Shown in pieces: positions 1 through 7,213 of a stretch of DNA of 34,844 nt. The position numbers were made by a program, and so were the translations under genes. The stretch comes from a virus. The stretch lies in the IMG/VR virus record IMGVR_UViG_3300037340_000021, positions 1 through 34,844 of that record; one strand, written 5' to 3'. The stretch's first letter is position 1, and each line of letters begins with the position of its first letter. The notes under the pieces were generated by a model that made no database searches, had not been told where the DNA came from, and was given only the letters and a program-made list of their open reading frames with translations.

Positions 1-144
1 GTCCAGCAATAATCTTGCGTCCAGCAATAATCTTGCGTCCAGCAATAATCTTGCGTCCAGCAATAATCTTGCGTCCAGCAATAATCTTGCGTCCAGCAAT
101 AATCTTGCGTCCAGCAATAATCTTGCGTCCAGCAATAATCTTGC
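1..144. repeat. Eight perfect 18-bp tandem repeats at the left end
   Basis: The unit GTCCAGCAATAATCTTGC repeats eight times without a mismatch and starts at base 1, so the array may continue outside the window. Across each unit junction the sequence reads TTGC-GTCCA-GCAA, a short dyad, so every unit carries a possible protein-binding site. The inner 12-mer AATAATCTTGCG recurs once upstream of the capsid promoter (5993-6004). Iteron-like origin, operator array or packaging-site element are all possible; its position just before the small terminase gene fits the last two. Confidence 0.95.
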
Positions 145-162
145 GCACAAATGGTTCGACCT

Positions 163-197
163 GCAGGTTTGACCCGCAGGTTTGACCCGCAGGTTTG
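163..197. repeat. 13-bp direct repeat, 2.7 copies
   Basis: GCAGGTTTGACCC occurs at 163-175 and 176-188 and its first nine bases again at 189-197. It lies directly after the 18-bp array and before the inverted repeats. Function unknown; a second short-period array in one control region suggests a replication or packaging site. Confidence 0.85.
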
Positions 198-220
198 TGA
201 CTACCCGCTACAATGTCACG

Positions 221-284
221 TTATTCGCGCAATAAAATTTCAATTTGAAATAATGTTGCGCGCACGATTGTTGCGCCACGCAAC
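221..284. promoter_or_regulatory. Cluster of three inverted repeats
   Basis: Three dyads stand side by side: TTATT-CGCGC-AATAA (221-235), ATTTCAA-T-TTGAAAT (237-251) and GTTGCG-CCA-CGCAAC (270-284). Between the last two is AATAATGTTGCGC (249-261), which differs by one base from the AATAATCTTGCGC form found elsewhere. The region is AT-richer than the genes. Nothing here looks coding. An operator or origin region is the simplest reading. Confidence 0.6.
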
Positions 285-399
285 TATATTTCAACTTTCG
301 TGAACCAAAATAGACCTGGGTGGCGTGTGGGCGGGGAGGAAAATCCCATGTGCGATCGGGCGGTCGGCTCAATGGACTTTTTCGCGCCAAAAATTCACC

Positions 400-429
400 T
401 TGACATTAACCATCCGGGGGCCCTAAAGT
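400..429 (+). promoter_or_regulatory. Putative sigma-70-type promoter for the terminase genes
   Basis: TTGACA (400-405) is followed after 18 bp by TAAAGT (424-429). The first gene starts at 456, with GGAAG at 443-447 as its ribosome site. The -35 is a consensus match, the -10 is weak. This is the only promoter-like site I see in the 455-base leader; the rest of the leader is the repeat region described separately. Confidence 0.55.
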
Positions 430-455
430 GCCATTTCGTTATGGAAGAATAACAG

Positions 456-1022
456 GTGAGCAACAATATTTCAATCATCGGTCTGCCAGATGAGGACGAC
501 CTTGGGCCGGCCATGAAAGCGTGCTCGGATGCCGAGCGGGAGTTCGTCGTCTCACTGTTCAACCTCGGCTGCAGGAACTATACCGACGCCGCGTTCGCGA
601 CCGGACGGTACAAGGATCGCGGTGTCGCCCAGGCGGCAAGCTCTCGCTTCATGGCGCGCGGTCATGTCGTCGCTGCACTCGACGAGCACACGCGCACGAT
701 AATGAAGATGGGTCTCCCGCTGGCGACCAAGGCCCTGATGGAGCTTGTCGTCGGCGCCGACAGCGACGCGGTGCGCTTTAAAGCCGCCACCGAGTTGATG
801 AACCGCAACGGCCACATCGTAGAGACAGTGCAGCGCCATATCGTCGAGGACCGCCGCACGACGCGGGAGATGATCGTAGAAGCCGTGCAGTTGGCCCGCA
901 AGAACGGCCTCGACCCGCGCACGCTCCTTGGCAACATTCCGCAGGACATCCTCGACGCGGAGTTCAGTGAAGTGATTTCGGAGACCAATGGTTCTGAGGG
1001 CCTTGAGGATATTTTGTCATGA
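456..1022 (+). CDS. terS: Terminase small subunit (putative)
   Basis: This 188-aa protein lies directly before the large terminase gene and overlaps it by four bases (ATGA). It probably recognises phage DNA for packaging and hands it to the large subunit. The N-terminal third (roughly residues 25-75) is compatible with a helix-turn-helix DNA-binding region, followed by helices around 90-115 and an acidic C-terminus; this is typical in size and layout for small terminases, but I see no diagnostic motif. The GTG start is supported by GGAAG eight bases upstream. The call rests mainly on position and size. The tandem repeats upstream could be its binding site; that is inference. Confidence 0.72.
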   Translation: MSNNISIIGLPDEDDLGPAMKACSDAEREFVVSLFNLGCRNYTDAAFATGRYKDRGVAQAASSRFMARGHVVAALDEHTRTIMKMGLPLATKALMELVVGADSDAVRFKAATELMNRNGHIVETVQRHIVEDRRTTREMIVEAVQLARKNGLDPRTLLGNIPQDILDAEFSEVISETNGSEGLEDILS

Positions 1023-2494
1023 CCACACGTGACGAAGCTGCAAAAGCTCTCAAGCTGTTGACGGACATCGACCGGAGGCGCAAGTACAACGCGATCGACT
1101 TCTATCGGCCATATCCGAAGCAACAGGAGTTCCACGACTACGGGCTGACAAAGCGCGAGCGCCTATTCATGGCAGGCAACCGCTGCGGCAAGACATTCTG
1201 CGGCGCCGACGAGTTGGCATTCCATCTGACGGGCAAGTACCCGGACTGGTGGCTTGGCCGCAGGTTCGAGCGTCCGATACAGGCATGGGCCGGCAGCGAC
1301 ACAAGCACCACGACGCGCGACATTGTGCAGAGTGCATTGTGTGGCGACTATTCCGACAGCGAGAAGTTCGGTACCGGCTCCATCCCACGCGACTGCGTGG
1401 ATTGGAAGAACGATATCTCGCTCGCGCGTGGCGTCACCGACGCATTCGATACTGTGTTGGTAAAGCACTTCACCAATGGCACATACGACGGCAAGTCGCC
1501 GCTTGCGTTCAAGTCTTACGATCAGGGACGCAAGAAGTGGCAGGGAACAGCGAAGGATGCTATCTGGCTCGACGAGGAACCGGATCCGGACATTTACAGC
1601 GAAGCCAAGGCCCGCATAGCACCGACGAAGGCCGGTCAGCAGGGGGGCATCATCTACATGACGTTCACCCCGCTGCAAGGTCTCTCGAAAGTCGTCAACA
1701 CGTTCCTCTCGGAAGAAAACAAAGATCGCTCCGTGACGACGATGACGATCGACGATGCGAAGCACATTGATCTGGCCGAGCGCAAGAAGATCATAGATGG
1801 TTATGAAGACTACGAGCGCGAGGCGCGCGCCATGGGTGTACCTATGCTCGGCAGCGGGCGCATCTTCACGGTCGCGGAGAAATCCGTTGCGATCGAGCCA
1901 TTCGAGATACCGTTCTTCTGGCCTCGTCTGTGGTCCATCGACTTCGGTGTAAACCATCCGTTTGCGGCGGTGCTCAACGCATGGGATCGCGACGCGGACA
2001 TAGTGTATGTCATCGCGTGTGTGCGCATGAAGAACAAGCTGCCGATCGACCACGTGCTAGCGATGAAATCTTTCGGCGTCGACATTCGTGTTGCTTGGCC
2101 GCAGGACGGTCATCAGCGCGAGGAGTATGACGGCAAGCTCGTGCCGACTGCGAAGATTTACAAAGCGCACGGCGCCAACATGCTCTCGCACCACGCGACG
2201 TTTCCCGATGGATCGAACTCGACCGAGGCCGGCATCACGATGATGCAGGAGCGCATGCGCCTGCTCAAGTACCGCGTGTTCTCGACGTGCAAGGAATGGT
2301 TCGAAGAGTATCGCACCTATCACCGCAAGGACGGCCTGATCGTGAAAGAGCGGGACGACTTGATGTCCGCGTCGCGCATCGGCATCATGGCGTTGCGTGA
2401 GGCACGGGTGCGCGAGAAAGACCTGGGCCGCCTGCAGGGCGGCGGCTCCGTGAAGATGGCGCGCGGTGCCCGCACGGATTTATGGGGAGCATAA
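1019..2494 (+). CDS. terL: Terminase large subunit
   Basis: This 491-aa ATPase-nuclease pumps DNA into the prohead and cuts the concatemer. Visible motifs in order: an adenine-binding stretch PKQQEFHD (33-40), Walker A GNRCGKT (53-59), Walker B IWLDEE (182-187) with the catalytic Glu, a coupling motif TFTPLQG (215-221), and an RNase H-like nuclease domain starting with SIDFG (Asp308) and including a late DDLMSA acidic pair. Length is normal for the family. It starts inside the terS stop (ATGA), so the two are probably translated together. It is followed by a 127-base gap carrying an operator-like dyad and a promoter. Confidence 0.97.
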   Translation: MTTRDEAAKALKLLTDIDRRRKYNAIDFYRPYPKQQEFHDYGLTKRERLFMAGNRCGKTFCGADELAFHLTGKYPDWWLGRRFERPIQAWAGSDTSTTTRDIVQSALCGDYSDSEKFGTGSIPRDCVDWKNDISLARGVTDAFDTVLVKHFTNGTYDGKSPLAFKSYDQGRKKWQGTAKDAIWLDEEPDPDIYSEAKARIAPTKAGQQGGIIYMTFTPLQGLSKVVNTFLSEENKDRSVTTMTIDDAKHIDLAERKKIIDGYEDYEREARAMGVPMLGSGRIFTVAEKSVAIEPFEIPFFWPRLWSIDFGVNHPFAAVLNAWDRDADIVYVIACVRMKNKLPIDHVLAMKSFGVDIRVAWPQDGHQREEYDGKLVPTAKIYKAHGANMLSHHATFPDGSNSTEAGITMMQERMRLLKYRVFSTCKEWFEEYRTYHRKDGLIVKERDDLMSASRIGIMALREARVREKDLGRLQGGGSVKMARGARTDLWGA

Positions 2495-2500
2495 TCCTGC

Positions 2501-2561
2501 TCGGGAAGTTGTCGGCAATTTGTATACATATTTCGGACAAAAACTTCCCGATCGGGAAGCC
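2501..2561. promoter_or_regulatory. Triple half-site and 16-bp palindrome upstream of promoter
   Basis: TCGGGAAGTT (2501-2510), its exact complement AACTTCCCGA (2542-2551) and TCGGGAAGCC (2552-2561) give three copies of one half-site. The last two form the perfect palindrome CTTCCCGATCGGGAAG (2544-2559), ending four bases before the -35. No T-run follows, so an intrinsic terminator is unlikely. TGTATACA (2521-2528) is a further small palindrome inside. An operator for the next promoter, or alternative RNA hairpins at the end of the terL message, are possible. Confidence 0.6.
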
Positions 2562-2563
2562 CA

Positions 2564-2592
2564 TTGACATAAAGTTGCGCGCGCAATATCCT
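2564..2592 (+). promoter_or_regulatory. Putative promoter for the portal operon
   Basis: TTGACA (2564-2569), 17-bp spacer, TATCCT (2587-2592). The spacer holds the perfect palindrome TTGCGCGCGCAA (2575-2586), placed where a bound protein would block RNA polymerase. It is the best-matching promoter in the window and lies in the gap between terL and the small gene before portal. Confidence 0.65.
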
Positions 2593-2621
2593 GCCCGAGA
2601 AGCCCCATCCTCGGCACGAAA

Positions 2622-2825
2622 ATGGCTGGCCTGACGAATATGCCTTCCGTGTGGGGCGACCTTCAACTCCCCGGAGTTGGGAATGCTGCCTCCAACCAGG
2701 AAATGTTGAGCGAGCAAGAAAAGATTGCGCGCAAGAAAAAGATCATGTCGGCCGGCAACATCGGGAACAACATGCAATCCGCGACCCAACTTATGTTCGG
2801 CGGCGGCAGCTTGCCGCAAGGATAA
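2622..2825 (+). CDS. Small hypothetical protein between terminase and portal
   Basis: A 67-aa protein with a Lys/Arg cluster near the middle (QEKIARKKK, 33-41) and a Gly-rich tail. I do not recognise a family. It sits between the putative promoter at 2564-2592 and the portal gene, where short-tailed phages often have a small gene, and its stop is seven bases before the portal start. No convincing ribosome site precedes the ATG, which is the weak point; a second ATG at 2640 is no better. The coding call rests on its position, its fit in the gap and a sensible amino-acid composition. Confidence 0.6.
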   Translation: MAGLTNMPSVWGDLQLPGVGNAASNQEMLSEQEKIARKKKIMSAGNIGNNMQSATQLMFGGGSLPQG

Positions 2826-2831
2826 ACTCCG

Positions 2832-4556
2832 ATGCGCCTCACCACAGCACGGCCGCTCGCCGACGCGGAGGAGACCCGCAAGACGGATGCCGTGTATAAG
2901 ATTTACACGCAGTGTGCGCTGTACCGCCCGAACTTCTCAATGCAGTGGGAGGAGATTTCGCAGCTTCTCCTGCCGAACATGCGCAATACATTTTTCCGCG
3001 ACGCCTACAATTTCCCTGGTCTGAAAAAGACCGATCGCCAGATCGACGCGAGCGGCATGGTAATGCTGATGAAATTTGCCGCGATCTGCGACAGCATGTT
3101 GACGCCCTTCTCCGCGAACTGGCACGAATTGCAGGCGAGCGATCCGTACCTGCAGAAGCAGCGGTCAGTGCGCCTGTGGTTTGAGGGAGCGAGCAATGCG
3201 CTCTACCGCACGCGGTATCTCGGCCCGTCGAACTTCCGCAAGAACAACCAGCAGATTTATCAGCAGGTGGGCGCATTCGGAAATGGTCCGATGTTCGTCG
3301 ATCAGCTTTACGACATGCATAATCGTCCGGTGCGCGGTATCCGCTACAAGGCGTTGCCGATCGGAGAAGTCTACATCCGCACGAACCACCAGGGTCAGGT
3401 TGATGCGTTCGTGCGCGCATACCGCATGACCGCGCGGCAGGCGATGCAGAAGTTCGGCCACGAGATGCTGCCCGAGGAACTTGATCTCGCGCAGGACAAC
3501 CAAAGCGAACAGTTGTTCGACTTCTTCCACGCGGTCTATCCGAATGAGGACTACGACCCGGATGCGAAGCTGGCGGTCAACGGAAAACCGTTCTATTCCT
3601 GCTACGTGTCCTGCACCGGACGCCGCGTGATGCAGGAAGGCGGCTACTATTCGTTCCCGCTTCCGTTCGCGCGCTACACTGAATGGCCGAATGAAATTTA
3701 CGGTCGCGGCCCTGCAATGGATTGTTTGCCGTCGCTCAAGACGCTCAACGCAGAGAAGGCGACGTTCCTCAAGGCCGGCCACCGCGCATCCGATCCGATC
3801 TTCCTTTCGAGCGACGATGGTGTCGGCGATTTCGATTTCATCTCAGGCGCGATGAACAAGGGCTGGCTCGACAGCGAAGGCCGCGAGCTTATCAAGACAC
3901 TGCAAGCCGGGGAAATCCAGATAAGCGACAAGATGATGGACGAGGAGCGCACGCTGATCGGCGATATGTTCCTGACGACCATTTTCCAATCACTCGTCGA
4001 GAACCCGAACATGACCGCGACCCAGGTCATCGAGCTTATCAATCAGAAGGGCATTTTCCTGGCGCCGACAGTCGGCGGCATGGCTGACTATCTGGAAGCG
4101 ATGATCGAGCGTGAACTTGAAATGTGTGTGCGGATGAAGCTGCTCGATCCGATGCCGCGCATCCTTGCCGAAGCGAAGGGCGAATACCGCGTCGTGTTCA
4201 CGTCGCCAATGTTCAAGGCCATGCGTGCCGGCGAAGCCGCAGGCTTCCTGCGCACGATGGAGAGCGCGCTCGAAGTGGCAGGCCAGATGCAGGACCCGTC
4301 GGTTCTCGATTGGGCGGACAATGATGTTGCTTGGCCCGAGATCGCGCGCATCCAGTCGGTGCCCGAGAGTTGGATGGCGTCCCCCGACAAGATCAAGGCG
4401 AAGCGCGACGCCCGCGCGAAGGCCACGCAGCAGCAGCAACAGGTGCAGGCAATGCCGGCACAGGCGGCGATGCTCAAGGCGCGCTCTGTTGTCGCGAAGT
4501 CTGGTGGCCAAGGCGCGCAGCAGATGGAACAACAACCAGGAGCACAGCAGCAATGA
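2832..4556 (+). CDS. Portal (head-to-tail connector) protein
   Basis: This 574-aa protein resembles the T7 gp8-type portal family (Head-tail_con). Dodecamers form the DNA channel at one capsid vertex, dock the terminase and later hold the tail. Typical features are an N-terminal helical region (YRPNFSMQWEEISQLLLP, about 31-48), the stem/wing region with LPIGEVYI and FVRAYRMTARQAMQKFG, and a late segment with NPNMTATQVIELINQKG. The last 45 residues are low-complexity and Gln-rich, including a QQQQQ run. AAGGA (2818-2822) lies nine bases before the ATG. The stop overlaps the next start (ATGA). Confidence 0.95.
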   Translation: MRLTTARPLADAEETRKTDAVYKIYTQCALYRPNFSMQWEEISQLLLPNMRNTFFRDAYNFPGLKKTDRQIDASGMVMLMKFAAICDSMLTPFSANWHELQASDPYLQKQRSVRLWFEGASNALYRTRYLGPSNFRKNNQQIYQQVGAFGNGPMFVDQLYDMHNRPVRGIRYKALPIGEVYIRTNHQGQVDAFVRAYRMTARQAMQKFGHEMLPEELDLAQDNQSEQLFDFFHAVYPNEDYDPDAKLAVNGKPFYSCYVSCTGRRVMQEGGYYSFPLPFARYTEWPNEIYGRGPAMDCLPSLKTLNAEKATFLKAGHRASDPIFLSSDDGVGDFDFISGAMNKGWLDSEGRELIKTLQAGEIQISDKMMDEERTLIGDMFLTTIFQSLVENPNMTATQVIELINQKGIFLAPTVGGMADYLEAMIERELEMCVRMKLLDPMPRILAEAKGEYRVVFTSPMFKAMRAGEAAGFLRTMESALEVAGQMQDPSVLDWADNDVAWPEIARIQSVPESWMASPDKIKAKRDARAKATQQQQQVQAMPAQAAMLKARSVVAKSGGQGAQQMEQQPGAQQQ

Positions 4557-4834
4557 GTGACATGGCAGACCGCGTGATTGAGTTCTTTCGCGGGCACAAG
4601 CGCGCGTACCAGCAGACGTTCAATCGTGCGTCGCCGGCAGCGCAGTATGTGCTTGCCGACATCGCAAATTTCTGCCATGCAAAAGAAACGACATTGCGCC
4701 CCGGCGCAACCGAGTTGGAACTGGCGCGCAATGAAGGCCGCCGTCAGGTATTCCTTCGTATCCAAAGAGCTCTCAACCTAACGCCCGAGGAGATGTTCGA
4801 TCTCGCTCGACAAGCAAAGGAAATCGTCAAATGA
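4553..4834 (+). CDS. Bbp19-like small virion protein
   Basis: A 93-aa protein resembling the Bbp19 family of Bordetella phage BPP-1. Conserved-looking features are an N-terminal YQQTF (19-23), VLADIANFCHAKETT (33-47), then ELARNEGRRQVFLRIQRALNLT ahead of a short C-terminal helix. The family is found next to portal and capsid genes, as here. An open frame extends farther upstream, but ATG 4553 overlaps the portal stop (ATGA) and has AGGAG ten bases before it, so I take that start. Its stop in turn overlaps the scaffold start. Exact role unknown; a structural or assembly role is inferred from context. Confidence 0.8.
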   Translation: MSDMADRVIEFFRGHKRAYQQTFNRASPAAQYVLADIANFCHAKETTLRPGATELELARNEGRRQVFLRIQRALNLTPEEMFDLARQAKEIVK

Positions 4835-5664
4835 CCGAGACCACACAAACCCCTGCCGTGACTGCGTTCAACGCGGACCCCTTCTTCGCCACCCTGTCGC
4901 CGGAACTGCAAGGTTCTTTCAAGAACAAGGGATGGGACACGAAGTCGGCGGCCGAAGCTGCCGCCGAAGCGATGAAGTCCTATCACGAAGCCGAGAAGCA
5001 CATTGGCATCCCGCCCGATCAGATTGTGCGAATGCCGAAGGATGCGGCCGACAAAGAAGGTTGGGCCAAGTTCAACGCCAAGATCGGCGTCCCCGAGAAA
5101 GCCGAAGGCTACGACTTCTCGAAGATCAAGTTCGGCGATGGCTCCGATCTCGACGACAATTTCATCGACACGATGCGCAAGGCTGCGTTCGAGCGCGGGC
5201 TTCCGGCCGGCAAGGCATCCGAGTTCGTCAGCGATGTAGTCAAATGGATGGATGGTGTCGAGCAATCGGAGACGGCGGCGAAGCAAGCTGCGATTGTCAC
5301 GGGCCGTGACGAACTCAACAAGTCGTGGGGCGCCAACAAAGAGGCGAACCTGTTTATCGCAAAGCAAGCGGTGACAAAGCTCGACCTGACGCCCGACTTC
5401 GTGGAGAACCTTGAGAACAGCGTCGGCTACGCCAAGACAATGCAGACTTTGCTCAAGCTCGGGCAGATGATGGGCGAGGACAAGTTCGTCAGCAACCAGA
5501 ACTCGAATACGCCGGGCGTCCTCACGCGCGAGCAGGCTGAAGCGCGCTTGGGTGAGCTCAAGCGCGACAACAGTTGGATTGCGAAAGTGAATGCCGGCGA
5601 CTACAAGGCGAACGAGGAGTTCAACGCCCTCACTCGCATCATGGCACTCGGCACTGGAAACTAA
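4831..5664 (+). CDS. Scaffold / capsid assembly protein (putative)
   Basis: A 277-aa, highly charged, helix-rich protein just before the capsid genes, as expected for an internal scaffold. The first 60 residues are Ala- and Glu-rich (AAEAAAEAMKSYHEAEKHIG), followed by GIPPDQIVRMPKDAADKEGW and VPEKAEGYDF, segments I recognise from phage scaffold-like proteins. The C-terminus contains LTREQAEARLGELKRDNSW, a likely helix that could contact the capsid protein. AAAGGAAA lies before the ATG, which overlaps the previous stop (ATGA). No protease motif is visible. The call is by family resemblance and position. Confidence 0.8.
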   Translation: MTETTQTPAVTAFNADPFFATLSPELQGSFKNKGWDTKSAAEAAAEAMKSYHEAEKHIGIPPDQIVRMPKDAADKEGWAKFNAKIGVPEKAEGYDFSKIKFGDGSDLDDNFIDTMRKAAFERGLPAGKASEFVSDVVKWMDGVEQSETAAKQAAIVTGRDELNKSWGANKEANLFIAKQAVTKLDLTPDFVENLENSVGYAKTMQTLLKLGQMMGEDKFVSNQNSNTPGVLTREQAEARLGELKRDNSWIAKVNAGDYKANEEFNALTRIMALGTGN

Positions 5665-5680
5665 ACACTAGGAGACGGTC

Positions 5681-5812
5681 ATGTATCAGTTCATTCTTGC
5701 AATGGCGGCACTGTGCTTGGGTTTCTCAAGTTGCAGCCAGCCGGCAAAAGACGTTGTGCTGGCGATCATTTTCGTCCTCGCACTCGTCGTCACTTTCGGT
5801 GTGCGGCCATGA
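5681..5812 (+). CDS. 43-aa membrane or lipoprotein-like peptide
   Basis: A 43-aa gene with a strong ribosome site (GGAGA at 5671-5675). It has a hydrophobic N-terminus (FILAMAALCLGFSSC) whose FSSC at residues 15-18 could serve as a weak lipobox, and a second hydrophobic segment VVLAIIFVLALVVTFGV (25-41). Two membrane segments in 43 residues suggests a small membrane protein rather than a virion core part. Its stop overlaps the next start (ATGA at 5809-5812), which supports expression. I do not recognise a family. It is unusual to find it between scaffold and capsid; a membrane-associated accessory or a holin-like role is possible but unproven. Confidence 0.65.
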   Translation: MYQFILAMAALCLGFSSCSQPAKDVVLAIIFVLALVVTFGVRP

Positions 5813-5997
5813 GCGCGCTCTCAAAGGCAGCGAAGAAGATCACGCATCCGGGCGTCGAGACTGCTAAAGCGAAAGCGGCTGGCATCTCTACCCGCGAACA
5901 GCTTGAGAAGGACAGCCACAGCAGCGACGCCAAAACGCGCGCTCGGGGAAACCTTGGCTTAGCCCTTACGCGCTCCGCAAAACGGCGTGCGAAATAA
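5809..5997 (+). CDS. Small basic protein before the capsid gene
   Basis: A 62-aa protein rich in Lys, Arg and Ala with a HPGVETAKAKAAGISTREQLEK block (13-34) and a basic end (RSAKRRAK). A longer open frame exists upstream, but the ATG overlapping the previous stop by four bases is the natural start given the style of this operon. The HPG-to-STREQ stretch resembles small phage hypothetical proteins I cannot name; a nucleic-acid-binding or structural role would fit the charge. No membrane segment or signal peptide. It is the last gene before the capsid promoter. Confidence 0.65.
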   Translation: MSALSKAAKKITHPGVETAKAKAAGISTREQLEKDSHSSDAKTRARGNLGLALTRSAKRRAK

Positions 5998-6040
5998 TCT
6001 TGCGCGGGGCTATTGACACATTATTGCGCGTAAGATAATT
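5993..6040. promoter_or_regulatory. Inverted pair of the repeat-array motif around the capsid promoter
   Basis: AATAATCTTGCGC (5993-6005) contains the 12-mer found in all eight left-end repeats. GCGTAAGATAATT (6028-6040) is its inverted copy with 11 of 13 bases matching. Together they bracket the -35 and overlap the -10 of the capsid promoter, the arrangement of a dimer-bound operator. A further exact 9-bp inverted pair exists between 5965-5973 (CTTACGCGC) and 6026-6034. Confidence 0.55.
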
Positions 6041-6041
6041 T
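6013..6041 (+). promoter_or_regulatory. Putative promoter for the major capsid gene
   Basis: TTGACA (6013-6018), 17-bp spacer, TAATTT (6036-6041). It is followed by an unusually long leader of about 160 bases before the capsid start. A dedicated promoter would fit the high demand for capsid protein. TTGCGCG lies in the spacer, similar to the palindrome in the 2564 promoter. Confidence 0.6.
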
Positions 6042-6115
6042 CACGAATGGCCGGTTCACGCAGGCCACGGTGAAGCAAGGAAGTGGCGGGCGTGACCATC
6101 CGCTTCTTTGCGCAG

Positions 6116-6144
6116 CCCTCTCACAACCGGCAACGGCGAGAGGG
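6116..6144 (+). promoter_or_regulatory. Leader hairpin upstream of the capsid gene
   Basis: CCCTCTC (6116-6122) pairs exactly with GAGAGGG (6138-6144) across a 15-base loop. It would sit in the 5' leader of the capsid transcript, about 60 bases before the start. No T-run, so not a terminator; RNA stability or translation control is possible. Confidence 0.4.
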
Positions 6145-6206
6145 ACAGGTTGCCCCCGTAAGGACAAGGCTCGCGTGTGAGTTTTGAAACCAACGGAGTT
6201 ACGATC

Positions 6207-7154
6207 GTGGCAACCACAATCGACACAGGGATGATCCCCTTCTACACGACCCAATTCACGCAGCGGCTCGAATTGAAGCTGCAGCAGATGGGTTCCAAAT
6301 TACGCGGGCGCGTTGACGAATACACCGGCTATGTCGGCAAACTCGTCTCCCCCGTGAACCAAGTTGGCGCAGTGAAGTCGCGCGCTCCCCTCGGTCGTTT
6401 CGTGCCGAAGGCGGAAGCCGTGCAGGACTACACCCGGCGCTGGCTGACCCCGCAGGATCGCGTGATCGAGCAATACTTCGACAATCTCGATCAGCTTCGC
6501 ACGATCGTTGAGCCGAAGTCCAAGGCGACCGAAAATGCCGCGATGGCGGCCGGCCGCGATTGGGACGACTGTATCCTTGCCGCCGCAACCGGCACCGCGC
6601 TGATCGGTCAGGACGCATCGAACCTGACGACCGAAACTTTTTCGACGACCTATTTCCAGGTCAGTGCTTCGTTTGGCGCCTCGGCTGCAACCGGCCTCAC
6701 GGTTTCTAAGATGATCGAAGCTCGGCGCATCTTGCGTCACTATGAGAACAATCTTGAAAACGATCCGGCGACGATTGTCATCGGCTCTCAGCAGGAGAGC
6801 GATCTGCTCCGTCAGATACAGGTCACGAGCAGGGACTACAACGAAAGTGTTGCCAGTCAGTCTGTTCTTTCAGAGGGCCGTGTCACGCGTTTCGTCGGCA
6901 TGGATGTTGTGGTGATGGAGCGTCTGCCGCAGACGACTGTCAACGTCACACGCGGCATTCTTGTCTATGTGAAGTCGGGGTTGCATCTTGGCATCTGGAA
7001 GGATTTGAACACGAATATCTTCCAGCGCCCCGACCTGGAAGCGAACCCATGGGACGTTTCGACGATCCACACGTTCGGCGCCACGCGCACGCAGCCGGGC
7101 AAGATTATTCAGGTGCTCTGCGCCGACACCACGGGTGGTCCGATCAACCCGTAA
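6207..7154 (+). CDS. Major capsid protein
   Basis: A 315-aa protein resembling the Phage_capsid_2 type coat family (BPP-1 Bbp17-like). It assembles into the icosahedral shell. Family-like stretches are FTQRLELKLQQMGSKLRG (residues 13-30), the loop ending in FVPKAEAVQDYTRRW, DRVIEQYFDNLDQLRTIVEP and AAGRDWDDCILAAATGTALIG, then VTRFVGMDVVVMERLP and a C-terminal strand region. I chose GTG 6207 because GGAG (6195-6198) is eight bases upstream and the product begins MATTIDTG, usual for the family. A GTG at 6177 in the same frame adds ten residues and has AAGG upstream, so it cannot be excluded. Confidence 0.92.
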   Translation: MATTIDTGMIPFYTTQFTQRLELKLQQMGSKLRGRVDEYTGYVGKLVSPVNQVGAVKSRAPLGRFVPKAEAVQDYTRRWLTPQDRVIEQYFDNLDQLRTIVEPKSKATENAAMAAGRDWDDCILAAATGTALIGQDASNLTTETFSTTYFQVSASFGASAATGLTVSKMIEARRILRHYENNLENDPATIVIGSQQESDLLRQIQVTSRDYNESVASQSVLSEGRVTRFVGMDVVVMERLPQTTVNVTRGILVYVKSGLHLGIWKDLNTNIFQRPDLEANPWDVSTIHTFGATRTQPGKIIQVLCADTTGGPINP

Positions 7155-7162
7155 CCGAGACG

Positions 7163-7180
7163 GGTGGCTGAGAGGCCACC
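7163..7180 (+). promoter_or_regulatory. Hairpin after the capsid gene
   Basis: GGTGGC (7163-7168) pairs with GCCACC (7175-7180) across TGAGAG, directly after the capsid stop. No T-run follows immediately, so it is more likely a partial attenuator or 3'-end stabiliser than a full terminator. Confidence 0.4.
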
Positions 7181-7213
7181 TAACTCACAACTGGAATTTT
7201 TGGAGAAACGACT

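Noticed and set aside
1-144. CRISPR array
   Set aside because: The repeats are directly adjacent with no variable spacers; it is a simple tandem array.
208-390. 60-aa minus-strand gene in the leader
   Set aside because: It crosses the inverted repeats, has an odd composition and no ribosome site; the region looks regulatory.
2544-2559. Intrinsic terminator after terL
   Set aside because: The palindrome has no loop bases and no T-run; it fits an operator better.
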